From: Alphaproteobacteria bacterium MarineAlpha12_Bin1
GTDB taxonomy: Bacteria; Pseudomonadota; Alphaproteobacteria; UBA6615
NCBI GenBank assembly: GCA_002937505.1
Contig: PTJY01000004.1
Span: 61,186 to 125,185 of the forward strand
Reading direction: 5' to 3'
DNA: 64,000 bases
Notes under the pieces: model-generated
Seen by the model: the letters and a program-made list of their open reading frames with translations, nothing else
What the model was told of the DNA's origin: nothing
Database searches by the model: none
Position numbers and translations under genes: made by a program
Part shown: in pieces, positions 45,129-55,163 of the stretch
How positions within the stretch are numbered: the first letter of the stretch is position 1
How the letters are laid out: every line of letters begins with the position of its first letter

Positions 45129-45467
45129 TTAAAGTGCTGAGCTTCCAGTTTCTCCAGTACGTATCCTTAAGGCTTCACCTAAATCGAAAACAAATATCTT
45201 TCCGTCTCCAATTTTTTCTGTATTAGCAGCTTGCCTAATTGCGTCTACTGCATTATCAGCCATAGAGTCTTCAACTGCAATTTCTACTTTAATCTTGGGT
45301 ACAAAACTTACTTGGTACTCAGCTCCACGATATATTTCTGTTTGACCCTTTTGCCTACCATAGCCTTTTACCTCGCTAACGGTCAGACCTTCTACTCCAA
45401 CTCCCGTTAAGGCCTCCCTAACGTCTTCTAGTTTATGGGGCTTAACAATTGCAACGATAAATTTCAT
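45129..45467 (-). CDS. glnK: PII signal protein GlnK/GlnB
   Basis: 112-residue PII protein that binds ATP/ADP and 2-oxoglutarate and controls nitrogen assimilation, typically blocking AmtB when nitrogen is plentiful. T-loop GRQKGQTEIYRGAEY includes Gln39 and the uridylylation Tyr51; the ATP-binding region EKIGDGKIFVFDL is intact. GGAGAG precedes the ATG. It follows amtB on the same strand with 86 bases between, which include a perfect palindrome. The gene order amtB-glnK is the reverse of the common glnK-amtB operon. GlnB cannot be fully excluded, but linkage to amtB favours GlnK. Confidence 0.92.
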   Translation of the reverse strand: MKFIVAIVKPHKLEDVREALTGVGVEGLTVSEVKGYGRQKGQTEIYRGAEYQVSFVPKIKVEIAVEDSMADNAVDAIRQAANTEKIGDGKIFVFDLGEALRIRTGETGSSAL

Positions 45468-45490
45468 TGAACTCTCCGTTTTAATTTATG

Positions 45491-45520
45491 GCATATACAG
45501 GTCTAAAGACCTGTATATGC
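45491..45520. repeat. Perfect 14-bp inverted repeat between amtB and glnK
   Basis: GCATATACAGGTCT (45491-45504) is followed by AA and its exact reverse complement (45507-45520). It lies in the amtB-glnK gap, about 24 bases before the glnK ATG. There is no T-run on either strand. It may be an mRNA hairpin that tunes glnK relative to amtB, or a dimer binding site. Confidence 0.85.
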
Positions 45521-45553
45521 TTAGTTGCGTTCTACACATAAAAGGAAAACTCT

Positions 45554-46774
<1,221 letters not shown>

Positions 46775-46847
46775 AATTACACTCCCTAATAGGATTAAAG
46801 ATTTATGAGGAGTATACCTTAGGAATTTCTTATCAGTCTTGCCTCAA

Positions 46848-46856
46848 ATTATAGCA
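46848..46856 (-). promoter_or_regulatory. Candidate extended -10 promoter of amtB
   Basis: On the minus strand the sequence TGCTATAAT is a perfect sigma-70 -10 hexamer with the extended TGn, about 70 bases before the amtB ATG. No good -35 hexamer at 17 bases and no sigma-54 TGGCAC-N5-TTGC site were found. Confidence 0.4.
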
Positions 46857-47020
46857 ATATGCCTAAAAGATGAGCATCATATAATTATTAGAACTGAAAG
46901 GCTTCTGTTACATTATTTTGGATTTACAGTTTTTATTTATCTAGTGAATCCTCATTTTTAAGAAAACTAAAAAGCAATTTTCTTATAGATTTTTTGTTTT
47001 GTTAAAATAACAAACCTTAG

Positions 47021-47746
47021 CTATTCAGCAGCGGCTATGTTTTTTTTCTTTCGTTTTTCAAGCCATGTCTGAATATCAAGTTTGAAATGCATGTAGTAAA
47101 CTTTAGGGAATACTTTTAGTATGTCGTAGAGGGCAATCCAACCACCCTTAAGGGTAACTGGTATTGTTATCCAAGGCGCAGCTCCAATGATTGGTACATG
47201 TTCATTCGTATTTATTTCGTCTCGATTTGAAAGAACTTGATCAACATTGTTGGCAAATGACCAATCAGCGCGATATATGACTTTTCCTTCAGGGTTTATT
47301 ACATAAACTGTGTTCGGTAGTAGCCCCCATTTATGATGCCAAGTGCCCTTAACATCGTCGACAGCTATTTTGCGTTCTTCGCTATAATCGTCTCGATTTC
47401 TTTTGGCGTAAGCTATTTTTTCATCAATAGTCTCAGCTTGATGGGCTTTTTCACCTGGGTGAGCTTCTCTCACGTAAACTACTAGCCACTCAACGTCATC
47501 ATATTTGTCTTTCAGTTTTGCGAATGGCTTTACGTTTTTGACATACATGGGGCAGGTTAAGCTACCAGATTCAATAACTAACCATTTGCCTTTATAGTCA
47601 GATAATTGGACTTCATTTCCATCTAAGTCAGTAAATGTATAATTATAGTCAACTTCCTCGCCAGCTTTAGGGCCTGGAAAATATCCCAATTCGTAATTAC
47701 TCATTTTAAAACGGGGATACCGATATGTTTCATCACGTGCGGCCAT
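47021..47746 (-). CDS. Deiodinase-like thioredoxin-fold protein (Cys variant)
   Basis: 241 residues resembling the iodothyronine-deiodinase family, a thioredoxin/peroxiredoxin-like fold. LVIESGSLTCPMYVK (56-70) matches the deiodinase FGSCTUPPF active site, with Cys65 in the position where animal enzymes carry selenocysteine, and VVYVREAHPGE matches the conserved VYIxEAHxSDGW block. A hydrophobic C-terminal part (WITIPVTLKGGWIALYDIL) could associate with the membrane. No signal peptide. Bacterial members have unknown roles; a redox function on thiols or dehalogenation are both possible. It is same-strand with the hydrolase gene 128 bases upstream. Confidence 0.72.
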   Translation of the reverse strand: MAARDETYRYPRFKMSNYELGYFPGPKAGEEVDYNYTFTDLDGNEVQLSDYKGKWLVIESGSLTCPMYVKNVKPFAKLKDKYDDVEWLVVYVREAHPGEKAHQAETIDEKIAYAKRNRDDYSEERKIAVDDVKGTWHHKWGLLPNTVYVINPEGKVIYRADWSFANNVDQVLSNRDEINTNEHVPIIGAAPWITIPVTLKGGWIALYDILKVFPKVYYMHFKLDIQTWLEKRKKKNIAAAE

Positions 47747-47874
47747 GAGATACCTCCTCCTTAATGATTTTAATAATCATATTAGCAATACGTACTGTGC
47801 GTGAAAATACAATTAGCAAGTTCTTTTAAACACAATTATCGTCTATCTGAAAATTTCATTTAAAATTTAAAAGA

Positions 47875-49083
47875 TCATTCCCACCAATGTAAAGCGTCTT
47901 GTTGCTCTCCTTGCCGTCCACTAGGGCCTCCACCGCCAGAACGCAGATAGACGTTTCTTTCATATCCTGGCGTAAATTTTCCATTTAATGCTTCGCATAA
48001 CCAGTCCATACACATCATATGACAGTCTAAGCGGGTACTGTCCCCATGAAATAATGTTGCCTGATGATAGTTATCTTCATAAACCCATAATTCTTTAGGG
48101 GCGTTTATATTCTGATAAAAATCATAAATTAATTCTATCGGACTGCGAGAATCATATTCACCAACTGTTAGTAAAACTGGGCATTTGATTTCTGATTCAC
48201 GTCCAGATACAGTCATTTTTTGAACCCATGAATCTAACTCAGTCTCACTTGAAGCACCCATTAGATAGCCAAATAATTGTTTATATCGTGGAGAGAAAGT
48301 GTCCAGAATATAGTACTTATCGATATAAGAGGCCCATGGACCGGCGACAGCTTTTATTCGTTCATCGCCTGACGCTGCAGCTTGAAGCCCCCAAAATGAT
48401 CCCATTGAGTGTGATTGTATAACGATTGCTTCTGGGTCTACTTCGTCTCTTTTTTGTAGATAATCAACAACCGCCAAAATGGCTCGTTCATAATTGTCAG
48501 GGGTAAGCTTTATATTTCTAAGATTGCTAGTTCCCTGCCCGGGGCCATCCATAACCAGCATATGCATATTTCGATGATGCGCGTGATTTACCCGCGGATC
48601 AGGATATATCTCTTTTGTCATATCGCAACCTGGTATATAGATTAAAACTGGGGCTTTGGGTCTATCAGGCAAAATATGAAAATTACATTGTAGTTCCACG
48701 TTCTCAAATGGGATTTCTAATCTTTCCAAAGGGTAAGGACAAAACTCCATAACCTTTTCATAGTTTGCTAAACATCGTCCGTGGAGGTATGACTTTTCGT
48801 CATTTGTCTCTAATACAGGGTGTTGGGCATTAGCAAACGTTTGTGATGCCTGATAATAAAGCTCGAAAGCTGTTGCGGTATGCCCTGCTTTCTCCTCCTC
48901 TTGAGCTACCAGTTCCAGTCTTTGACCAATTCGTCCAAGATGTTTTGAAATTTGGGCGTGGCTTTTTACACTTTTGGGAAGTTGTCTGTTCTCTTCGTCC
49001 CAATGAAATACTCTACCAGTTTCTTTAACTACATAATCATATACCCACTGTTGTCGGTCTCTCTCTAGTCGTGGCGTTCTCAT
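47875..49083 (-). CDS. Alpha/beta hydrolase with N-terminal helical cap (DHPON-hydrolase-like)
   Basis: 402 residues. About 125 residues of helical sequence precede the hydrolase domain, like the 2,6-dihydroxypseudooxynicotine hydrolase/FrsA group that cleaves C-C or ester bonds. Catalytic features: nucleophile Ser226 in QSHSMGSF (SHSMG instead of GxSxG), acid in VGEYDSRSP and His in DNYHQATL. VMDGPGQGTSN after strand 4 forms the oxyanion region. The C-terminus ends with a Gly-rich tail. An SDR gene lies 39 bases upstream on the same strand, so hydrolase and SDR may be one operon. Substrate unknown. Confidence 0.8.
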   Translation of the reverse strand: MRTPRLERDRQQWVYDYVVKETGRVFHWDEENRQLPKSVKSHAQISKHLGRIGQRLELVAQEEEKAGHTATAFELYYQASQTFANAQHPVLETNDEKSYLHGRCLANYEKVMEFCPYPLERLEIPFENVELQCNFHILPDRPKAPVLIYIPGCDMTKEIYPDPRVNHAHHRNMHMLVMDGPGQGTSNLRNIKLTPDNYERAILAVVDYLQKRDEVDPEAIVIQSHSMGSFWGLQAAASGDERIKAVAGPWASYIDKYYILDTFSPRYKQLFGYLMGASSETELDSWVQKMTVSGRESEIKCPVLLTVGEYDSRSPIELIYDFYQNINAPKELWVYEDNYHQATLFHGDSTRLDCHMMCMDWLCEALNGKFTPGYERNVYLRSGGGGPSGRQGEQQDALHWWE

Positions 49084-49122
49084 TGGAATTTCCTTTTTAT
49101 ATAAGTTTCAATTTTCACGTTG

Positions 49123-49902
49123 TTAAACGGCTGTCCATCCCCCGTCAATGGTGAGGCTCGCTCCAGTAATTAGTTCCGATGCTGGTGAAGCAAGAAAAAT
49201 AACTGATCCAGTTATATCAGATATCTTCCCCAGTCTTCCCATAAGTATCCTGTCCATTACAAATTGACTAAACTCGGGATTTTCAAACATCGGCTTGGTC
49301 ATTGGTGTTTCTACAAATGTGGGTCCAATGCAATTGCTTCTAATTCCATCAGGAGCCCCTTCTGCCGCAATAGCCTTACTCATACCTTCAACAGCATGTT
49401 TGGTGAGGCAATAGACTGTTCTTCGGGGTGATCCAACATGACCCATTTGAGAGGACATATGAATTATACTTCCACCACGACCTCCTTTCAGCATGACCTT
49501 CATGGCGGCTTGAGCTACCATAAACATTGATTTAACATTAAGTTCAAGTAGGAAGTCCAAATGTTCTTCTGTAACATCGATAAACGGTTCTGGTATATTA
49601 GAACCTGCATTATTCATTAGTATATCGATACGATCTAAAGTCTCAATTTTACTCTTAATTTGTTCTGTGTCGGTAACATCGCACACTAACGGAGTAGCTT
49701 TCCCTCCTGCATTATTAATTTTTTCGCTAACTGCTTTAAGCTCTGATTCAGTCCTGCTAATCAGGATAACTTCGGCACCAGCGCTTGCTAGTGCTAAAGA
49801 ACAGCCTTCGCCAATTCCTCTCCCGGCACCAGTAACAACAGCTGTTAATCCATCAAGATTCATGGATGGTGCTGAAAAAGAGTTTGCACTTAAAGTATCC
49901 AT
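49123..49902 (-). CDS. Short-chain dehydrogenase/reductase
   Basis: 259 residues. The N-terminal 15 residues (MDTLSANSFSAPSMN) precede the SDR core; an internal ATG at codon 14 is an alternative start. TGAGRGIGEG cofactor loop (about 25-34), NNAGSNIPEPF, MSSQMGHVGSPRRTVYCLTK with catalytic Ser, Tyr and Lys, a PTFVETPMT loop and C-terminal TIDGGWTAV. It is the first gene of a minus-strand run SDR, alpha/beta hydrolase and deiodinase-like protein. Divergent from the cyclase genes, separated by 210 bases. Resembles glucose/gluconate-type SDRs. Confidence 0.85.
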   Translation of the reverse strand: MDTLSANSFSAPSMNLDGLTAVVTGAGRGIGEGCSLALASAGAEVILISRTESELKAVSEKINNAGGKATPLVCDVTDTEQIKSKIETLDRIDILMNNAGSNIPEPFIDVTEEHLDFLLELNVKSMFMVAQAAMKVMLKGGRGGSIIHMSSQMGHVGSPRRTVYCLTKHAVEGMSKAIAAEGAPDGIRSNCIGPTFVETPMTKPMFENPEFSQFVMDRILMGRLGKISDITGSVIFLASPASELITGASLTIDGGWTAV

Positions 49903-50112
49903 AGATAAAAACTCCTTATTTGTGATTTTGTTTCTTTTATATTTAGCTGTTCTTATAATTTGTTCTCAATTAAATGTTTTAAATTAAATTTTTGCATATA
50001 AATTGTTAATTCACACTTGCCAAAACTTAATACTATGACGATAAAGTTTTATTAAGTTTTGATATTTCTAATTAAATTTCAAGTTAACAATTATTTTAAG
50101 GATGATAATAAA

Positions 50113-51126
50113 ATGGCGGGAAAATCAACTACAACCAAAGGTAAGGCAAAAAATAAATCTACTACAAGGAAAAAAGGCCTTACTAAGGCTGATGTCCTTA
50201 GAAAATGTAAACAATTAAGTAACTGGGGCAAATGGGGGCCTAAAGACGAACTTGGTGTTCTAAACTATATAACTCAAGAAGATATAGCCAACGCAGCTTC
50301 ATTAATAAAAAGGGGTAAAGTATTTAGGCTGGGTCTCAATTTAGATGAAAATGGGCCACAAAATGGTTTATTTGGTGGCCGGTGGAATCCGATGCATCAG
50401 ATGTTGGCCACAGGAACAGACGCTGTTCAGGGCATCCAAGAACCTTTAGCTGGTATGCGATATGCAGATGATGCAATAAATTTACCAACACAAGCGGCTA
50501 CTCAGTGGGACGCATTAGCGCACGTATTTGTTGAAGACAAAATGTGGAATGGATATGACGCAACCTTGGTTGACACACGAGGTGCCAATAAAAACGCAAT
50601 TGATAAGTTTGCGGATAAAATGGTTGGACGCGGTGTGTTATTGGATGTTGCTCGTTATAAGAGAAAAAAGAGATTAGCAGACGGCTATGGCATAACAATC
50701 GATGACCTAGAAAACACAGCTAAAAAACAGGGCGTTGATGTCAGACGTGGTGACTTTGTGCTCATTAATACAGGGCAAATGGCTGATTGTTTAGATAAGG
50801 GAAAATGGGGCGGATACGGAGGCGGAGATGCACCGGGCTTGGCCTTTGAAACTGTTGACTGGATACATAAAAAAGAGATAGCTGGAATTTGTTCAGATAC
50901 ATGGGGGATAGAAGTTAGGCCAAATGAGACAGTTGACGGTACAAACCAGCCATGGCATTGGGTTACGATTCCTTATATCGGAATTGTCCACGGAGAAATC
51001 TGGTATCTTCGAGAATTAGTAGAGGATTGCAAAAATGATGGTATTTATGAGTTTTTTCTGTGTGCTCCTCCTCTAGTTATAACTAAAGGGACTGGTTCTC
51101 CAATAAACCCTCAAGCTATCAAATAG
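50113..51126 (+). CDS. Cyclase-family metal hydrolase, tandem copy 1
   Basis: 337 residues from ATG 50113 (AAGGA upstream); the frame is open from 50059 but the extra residues look non-coding. Family PF04199 (kynurenine formamidase-like) is a metal-dependent amide/ester hydrolase. The usual HxGTHxDxxxH motif appears as QAATQWDALAH: the metal/catalytic His positions of the first half are Gln, while Asp and the last His are kept. A basic Lys/Thr-rich stretch (KSTTTKGKAKNKSTTRKKG) at the N-terminus is absent from copies 2 and 3. It shares SNWGKWGPKDELG with both paralogues. Acts probably on an amide, lactone or isatin-like ring. Confidence 0.8.
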   Translation: MAGKSTTTKGKAKNKSTTRKKGLTKADVLRKCKQLSNWGKWGPKDELGVLNYITQEDIANAASLIKRGKVFRLGLNLDENGPQNGLFGGRWNPMHQMLATGTDAVQGIQEPLAGMRYADDAINLPTQAATQWDALAHVFVEDKMWNGYDATLVDTRGANKNAIDKFADKMVGRGVLLDVARYKRKKRLADGYGITIDDLENTAKKQGVDVRRGDFVLINTGQMADCLDKGKWGGYGGGDAPGLAFETVDWIHKKEIAGICSDTWGIEVRPNETVDGTNQPWHWVTIPYIGIVHGEIWYLRELVEDCKNDGIYEFFLCAPPLVITKGTGSPINPQAIK

Positions 51127-51278
51127 ACAAACCGAGTGAGTTTAGTAGAATATGAACTTAATTAATGAAGGTTTGCTGGGTTTTAGTTTATGACGGATTA
51201 GACTCCAGCAGAGATTTAAATTACTTTTTACAAATAACATGTCCCATAAACTGATGCTTATAATTGGGAGGCTTGAAT

Positions 51279-52244
51279 ATGCCGCGTAGATATAATGAAA
51301 GCAGTCTGACTATGGCTGATCTTGAAGCTATGGCTGAAAAATGCAGTAACTGGGGAAGATGGGGCCCTGACGATGAAATTGGAACTCTTAATTTTATAGG
51401 GCCTGAGGAACTTAAATATTCTGCGAAAATGGTTAAACAAGGGAAATCAATTTCTCTGGGGCTTGATTTTAACCAGGATGGACCACAAACAGGAAAGTTT
51501 AGGCGTTTTAATCCTGTCCATGTGATGTTGGCTACAGGTACGGACGCCGAAGCCGGTAAGCACACCCACCCAAATATTCAATATGCAGATGATATGGTTA
51601 CTATGCCGCTCCAATGCGGAACTCAGTGGGATGCCTTAAGTCATATATTTAATGACGGTAAAATGTGGAATGGTTATGATGCTTCTATGGTCGATGCAAA
51701 TGGGGCTAGAAAGAATGGTATTGAGAATGTGAAAGCCAAAACTGTTGGTAGGGGGGTGTTATTAGATGTAGCAAGATTTTGTGGTGTTTCCTCTCTTGAC
51801 GATGGTATGGCTATAACCATAGATGACCTTAATCAGACTGCGGAGCATCAGGGTGTTGAGATTCGCCGGGGAGATATAATAATCGTGCGGACCGGTCATA
51901 TGGAACGTTGTCTTGATAAAGGCGACTGGGATGGTTATTCAGGTGGAGATTCTCCAGGTATGGCGTTTGAGACGGCTGAGTGGGCTTTTGAAAAAGAAAT
52001 TGCAGCAGTTTGCACTGATACATGGGGTTGTGAGGTTCGACCTAATGAAATTGAAGATGCTTTTCAACCATGGCATTGGGTTGTAATTCCTAAAATGGGA
52101 TTGACTTTAGGAGAGATATTTTATCTTAAAGATATTGGAGATGATTGTGCTGATGATGGAGTTTATGAATTTTTATTCTGTGCTCCTCCATTACCTATTA
52201 CTGGTGCAGTAGGATCACCAATTAATCCTGTTGTTTTGAAATAG
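51279..52244 (+). CDS. Cyclase-family metal hydrolase, tandem copy 2
   Basis: 321 residues. ATG 51279 has GGGAGG eight bases upstream and is chosen over an in-frame ATG at 51264. Same family as copies 1 and 3, with SNWGRWGPDDEIGTLNF near the N-terminus, the motif QCGTQWDALSH in place of HxGTHxDxxxH, and AVCTDTWGCEVRPNE plus FQPWHWVVIPKMGLTLGE in the C-terminal half. It lacks the GGRWNP loop of copies 1 and 3 (short PQTGKFRRFNP instead), so it is the most diverged of the three. The gap from copy 1 is 152 bases. Confidence 0.82.
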   Translation: MPRRYNESSLTMADLEAMAEKCSNWGRWGPDDEIGTLNFIGPEELKYSAKMVKQGKSISLGLDFNQDGPQTGKFRRFNPVHVMLATGTDAEAGKHTHPNIQYADDMVTMPLQCGTQWDALSHIFNDGKMWNGYDASMVDANGARKNGIENVKAKTVGRGVLLDVARFCGVSSLDDGMAITIDDLNQTAEHQGVEIRRGDIIIVRTGHMERCLDKGDWDGYSGGDSPGMAFETAEWAFEKEIAAVCTDTWGCEVRPNEIEDAFQPWHWVVIPKMGLTLGEIFYLKDIGDDCADDGVYEFLFCAPPLPITGAVGSPINPVVLK

Positions 52245-52296
52245 ATTTTAGCGGCGCCGTTCTAGAAGAAATTAAATTTTATAAAAGGAGAGACAA

Positions 52297-53280
52297 ATGC
52301 ATCGTTACGATGATCCAAAATATAGATTTGAAATGGACAAAATTTATGAGAAAACAGAAAGTTGTAAACAATGGGGCAAATGGGGGCCTGATGATGAATG
52401 GGGAACACAAAACTATGTGACCGCTGAAGATCGAATTAATGCCGCTAAGTTAGTAAAAAAGGGTGAAGTGTTCGCTCTTGGCCTTAATTTGGATGATGAA
52501 GGGCCACAGAACGGATTATTTGGTGGGAGATGGAATCCAATCCATACCATGTTAGCCACTGGGACTGACGCGGTCCAGGGTAAGCAAACTGTTCCTGGAA
52601 AGAAGTATGCTAGTCAATATGCTGATGATTCTGTGTCATTGCCTCTGCAATGTGCAACTCAGTGGGATGCTTTAGGACACGTATTTAATCAGGACAAAAT
52701 GTGGAATGGCTATGATGCAACCCTGGTTGGCGCTAGAGGTGCAGATAAGTGCGCGATCCATAAAATGCGCGACAAAATGGTCGGTCGTGGCATCCTGCTC
52801 GATATAGCTCGCTGGGCTGGAGTAGATAGTCTAGATGACGGGACGGCAATTGATGCTGAGGATTTAGACGCATGTGCTGCTGCACAGGGTGTTGAGATTC
52901 GTCGTGGTGACACTGTTATTTATAGAACTGGACATATGGAACGGTGCCTAAAAGCCGGTGAATGGGGTGGTTATGCTGGTGGAGACGCCCCCGGGGTATC
53001 ATTCCATACTGTTGATTGGATGAAAGACATGGAAATAGCGGCTATTTGTGCTGATACCTGGGGCTGTGAAGTAATTCCTAATGAGACAGATGACGTCTTT
53101 CAGCCATGGCATTGGATAGTTATACCCATGATAGGTATTACAATGGGTGAAATATTTTATCTGAAAGACCTTGCTAATGATTGTGCTGAGGACGGTGTTT
53201 ATGAATTTATGTTTGTAGCTCCACCTCTTCCTGTGACAAGAGGTGTTGGTTCGCCTATTAATCCTCAAGCAATAAAGTAA
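52297..53280 (+). CDS. Cyclase-family metal hydrolase, tandem copy 3
   Basis: 327 residues with an AGGAGA ribosome site. It shares LFGGRWNPIHTMLATGTDAV with copy 1 (nearly the same block there), SCKQWGKWGPDDEWGTQNY at the N-terminus, and TQWDALGH (121-128) as the variant metal motif. IEIRRGDTVIYRTGHMERCL-like sequence (EIRRGDTVIYRTGH) carries a Glu and His that may complete the metal site. It is the closest relative of copy 1 by eye. A rho-independent terminator follows 22 bases after the stop, ending the three-gene run. Confidence 0.82.
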   Translation: MHRYDDPKYRFEMDKIYEKTESCKQWGKWGPDDEWGTQNYVTAEDRINAAKLVKKGEVFALGLNLDDEGPQNGLFGGRWNPIHTMLATGTDAVQGKQTVPGKKYASQYADDSVSLPLQCATQWDALGHVFNQDKMWNGYDATLVGARGADKCAIHKMRDKMVGRGILLDIARWAGVDSLDDGTAIDAEDLDACAAAQGVEIRRGDTVIYRTGHMERCLKAGEWGGYAGGDAPGVSFHTVDWMKDMEIAAICADTWGCEVIPNETDDVFQPWHWIVIPMIGITMGEIFYLKDLANDCAEDGVYEFMFVAPPLPVTRGVGSPINPQAIK

Positions 53281-53302
53281 ATTTCTATAATATTACAATA
53301 AT

Positions 53303-53330
53303 AGGGTCGGCATTATGTCGACCCTTTTTT
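53303..53330 (+). terminator. Rho-independent terminator after the cyclase genes
   Basis: AGGGTCG (53303-53309) pairs with CGACCCT (53319-53325) over a 9-base loop, followed by a run of T. It separates the cyclase genes from the small barrel protein gene. Confidence 0.8.
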
Positions 53331-53356
53331 GATTTTACTTTCAGAAAGGATCTAAC

Positions 53357-53707
53357 TTGATTGATACAAAATACATATATATTGCGAGTATGGACATTGA
53401 TTCTGAGAGAGAAGAATTATTTAATGAAATTTATGAAACAGAACATATTCCAGCTCTATTGAGTGTTCCAGGCGTTACATCAATTTTTAGAACGGTTTCA
53501 GAACCATTTTCAATGATTATGGGTGGAGTTGAAAACAAAATTAATCTAGAAGAAGAGCCTAAATACTCAGCTTATTATGAGATTGATTCACCAAAGGTTT
53601 TAGTCAGCAACGAATGGGCCGAAGCCGTTGAGGTCGGTAGATGGCCTACAGAGATTAGACCATTCACTAGTAATCGAAGGCAGGTGCTAAGAAAGGTTTT
53701 AATATAA
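53357..53707 (+). CDS. Small dimeric alpha/beta-barrel-like protein
   Basis: 116 residues; I recognise only the general shape. KYIYIASMDIDSEREELFNEIYETEHIPALLSVPGV resembles the start of EthD/DUF4286-type ferredoxin-like barrels (short motif YETEHIPALLSVPGV), and YYEIDSPKVLVSNEWAEA fits the second half. Such proteins are often isomerases, cyclases or chaperone-like partners in ring degradation. The start is TTG with AAGGA seven to eight bases upstream; no ATG gives an intact N-terminus. It follows a terminator, so it has its own promoter or read-through. Confidence 0.62.
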   Translation: MIDTKYIYIASMDIDSEREELFNEIYETEHIPALLSVPGVTSIFRTVSEPFSMIMGGVENKINLEEEPKYSAYYEIDSPKVLVSNEWAEAVEVGRWPTEIRPFTSNRRQVLRKVLI

Positions 53708-53799
53708 AATATTTTTATAGCTTAAGGTTTATTGTTAATTTTTCATTCAGGTGTTTTTGATGTGAATCATTACCTCGTAGCTTAATAAGGAATTATCGT

Positions 53800-55101
53800 A
53801 TGGCAATTGAATTTATCAAAATGGGAATAGATGTGAGCGCAGCTGATGAAGCTGATTCTAAGGTACGCGAGACTGTTGAACAAATTATAGATGACATAAG
53901 AATTAATGGAGATGCTGCAGTAAGGGAGCTTTCCGAAAAATTTGATCAATGGACGCCTGAAAGTTTTCGACTAAGTGAAAAAGAGATAAATGATTTAGTT
54001 AACACACTGCCCCAACAGGCTATTGATGATATACAATTTGCCCAGGCCCAAGTTAGAGGCTTTGCCCAAATTCAGAAAGACTCACTTCGTGATGTAGAGG
54101 TTGAAACGCTTCCGGGTGTTACACTTGGTCATCGAAACATTCCGGTTAATAGTGTTGGGTGTTACGTTCCGGGTGGGCGATACCCGATGGTAGCCTCTGC
54201 TCACATGAGTATAGTGACTGCTAAAGTTGCGGGGGTTTCGCGTATTATCGCTTGTACGCCACCCAATGAAGGAGGACCCCATGCGGCTACAATAGCGGCA
54301 ATGCATATGGCTGGAGCCGATGAGATTTATTGTTTAGGCGGTGTTCAATCTGTAGCCGCTATGGCTATAGGCACGGAAACTATCGATCCTGTGGCCATGC
54401 TAGTAGGTCCAGGAAACGCATACGTAGCTGAGGCTAAACGTCAATTATATGGACAGGTTGGCATCGATCTTTTTGCGGGGCCAACTGAAATATTAGTAGT
54501 AGCAGATGAAACCTCTGATGTTGAGGTTGTAGTAGTCGATCTACTAGGGCAGGCAGAACATGGGCCCAATTCTCCTGCTGCTTTAATTACTAACTCAAGA
54601 GATTTGGCCGAAGCTGTTCCTGAAGAGGTAAAAAGACAATTGGAAGTATTACCTACAGCAGAAATTGCTGGAGAGGCTTGGGAGGTTTATGGGCAGATTA
54701 TCCTTTGTGATACACGTCAAGAAATGCTCAAAGAAGCAGATCGACTGGCTTATGAACATGTTGAAATTTTGACATCTGAGCCTCGTTGGTTTTTAGAAAA
54801 TATGACTAATTATGGAGCATTGTTTTTGGGGCCAGAAACTAATGTTTCATATGGTGATAAAGTTATTGGAACAAATCACACTCTACCTACCAAAGGGGCG
54901 GCAAATTATACTGGAGGGTTATGGGTAGGTAAATTTATGAAGACTTGCACTTTTCAAGAGATAACAGAAGAAGCTAGTGTTCTGGTAGGTGATTATTGTT
55001 CTAGGCTATGCGAGATTGAACGATTTTGGGGCCATAAAGAACAGGCTGATTTAAGGTTAAGAAGGTATGGTGGTCGCAATATTGGGATTGGATCTAGGTA
55101 A
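53800..55101 (+). CDS. HisD-family dehydrogenase, sulfopropanediol dehydrogenase (HpsN)-like
   Basis: 433 residues, NAD-dependent zinc dehydrogenase of the histidinol dehydrogenase family. Zinc/catalytic residues are intact: Gln251 and His254 (LGQAEHGP), AYEHVEI, the Asp in [15 protein letters not shown] and the His in [26 protein letters not shown] and [11 protein letters not shown] are the NAD/substrate regions. No his genes are nearby. The tail [21 protein letters not shown] resembles HpsN, which oxidises (R)-2,3-dihydroxypropanesulfonate to sulfolactate, better than biosynthetic HisD. A TRAP transporter gene set is next, as in hps clusters, but other HpsN-linked genes (HpsO/P, SuyAB) are absent. 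An AAGGA site precedes the ATG. Confidence 0.7.
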   Translation: MAIEFIKMGIDVSAADEADSKVRETVEQIIDDIRINGDAAVRELSEKFDQWTPESFRLSEKEINDLVNTLPQQAIDDIQFAQAQVRGFAQIQKDSLRDVEVETLPGVTLGHRNIPVNSVGCYVPGGRYPMVASAHMSIVTAKVAGVSRIIACTPPNEGGPHAATIAAMHMAGADEIYCLGGVQSVAAMAIGTETIDPVAMLVGPGNAYVAEAKRQLYGQVGIDLFAGPTEILVVADETSDVEVVVVDLLGQAEHGPNSPAALITNSRDLAEAVPEEVKRQLEVLPTAEIAGEAWEVYGQIILCDTRQEMLKEADRLAYEHVEILTSEPRWFLENMTNYGALFLGPETNVSYGDKVIGTNHTLPTKGAANYTGGLWVGKFMKTCTFQEITEEASVLVGDYCSRLCEIERFWGHKEQADLRLRRYGGRNIGIGSR

Positions 55102-55111
55102 ATTTACTTTG

Positions 55112-55138
55112 AAAAAAAAGGGCGGCCTTTGGCCGCCC
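55112..55138 (-). terminator. Rho-independent terminator of the TRAP binding-protein gene
   Basis: GGGCGGCC (55120-55127) pairs with GGCCGCCC (55131-55138) over TTT. The A-run at 55112-55119 is a T-run on the minus strand, so it terminates the minus-strand dctP gene; the plus side has no T-run. The very GC-rich stem contrasts with the AT-rich surroundings. Confidence 0.82.
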
Positions 55139-55163
55139 GTATAATTACATTTAATAACGAAAC

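Noticed and set aside
46775..47020. Sigma-54 promoter upstream of amtB
   Set aside because: No TGGCAC-N5-TTGC(A/T) match was found; only a sigma-70-like extended -10 is visible.
53800..55101. Histidine-biosynthetic hisD
   Set aside because: All catalytic residues fit the family, but there are no his genes nearby and the TRAP context and C-terminal blocks favour a catabolic, HpsN-like role; kept as an alternative.
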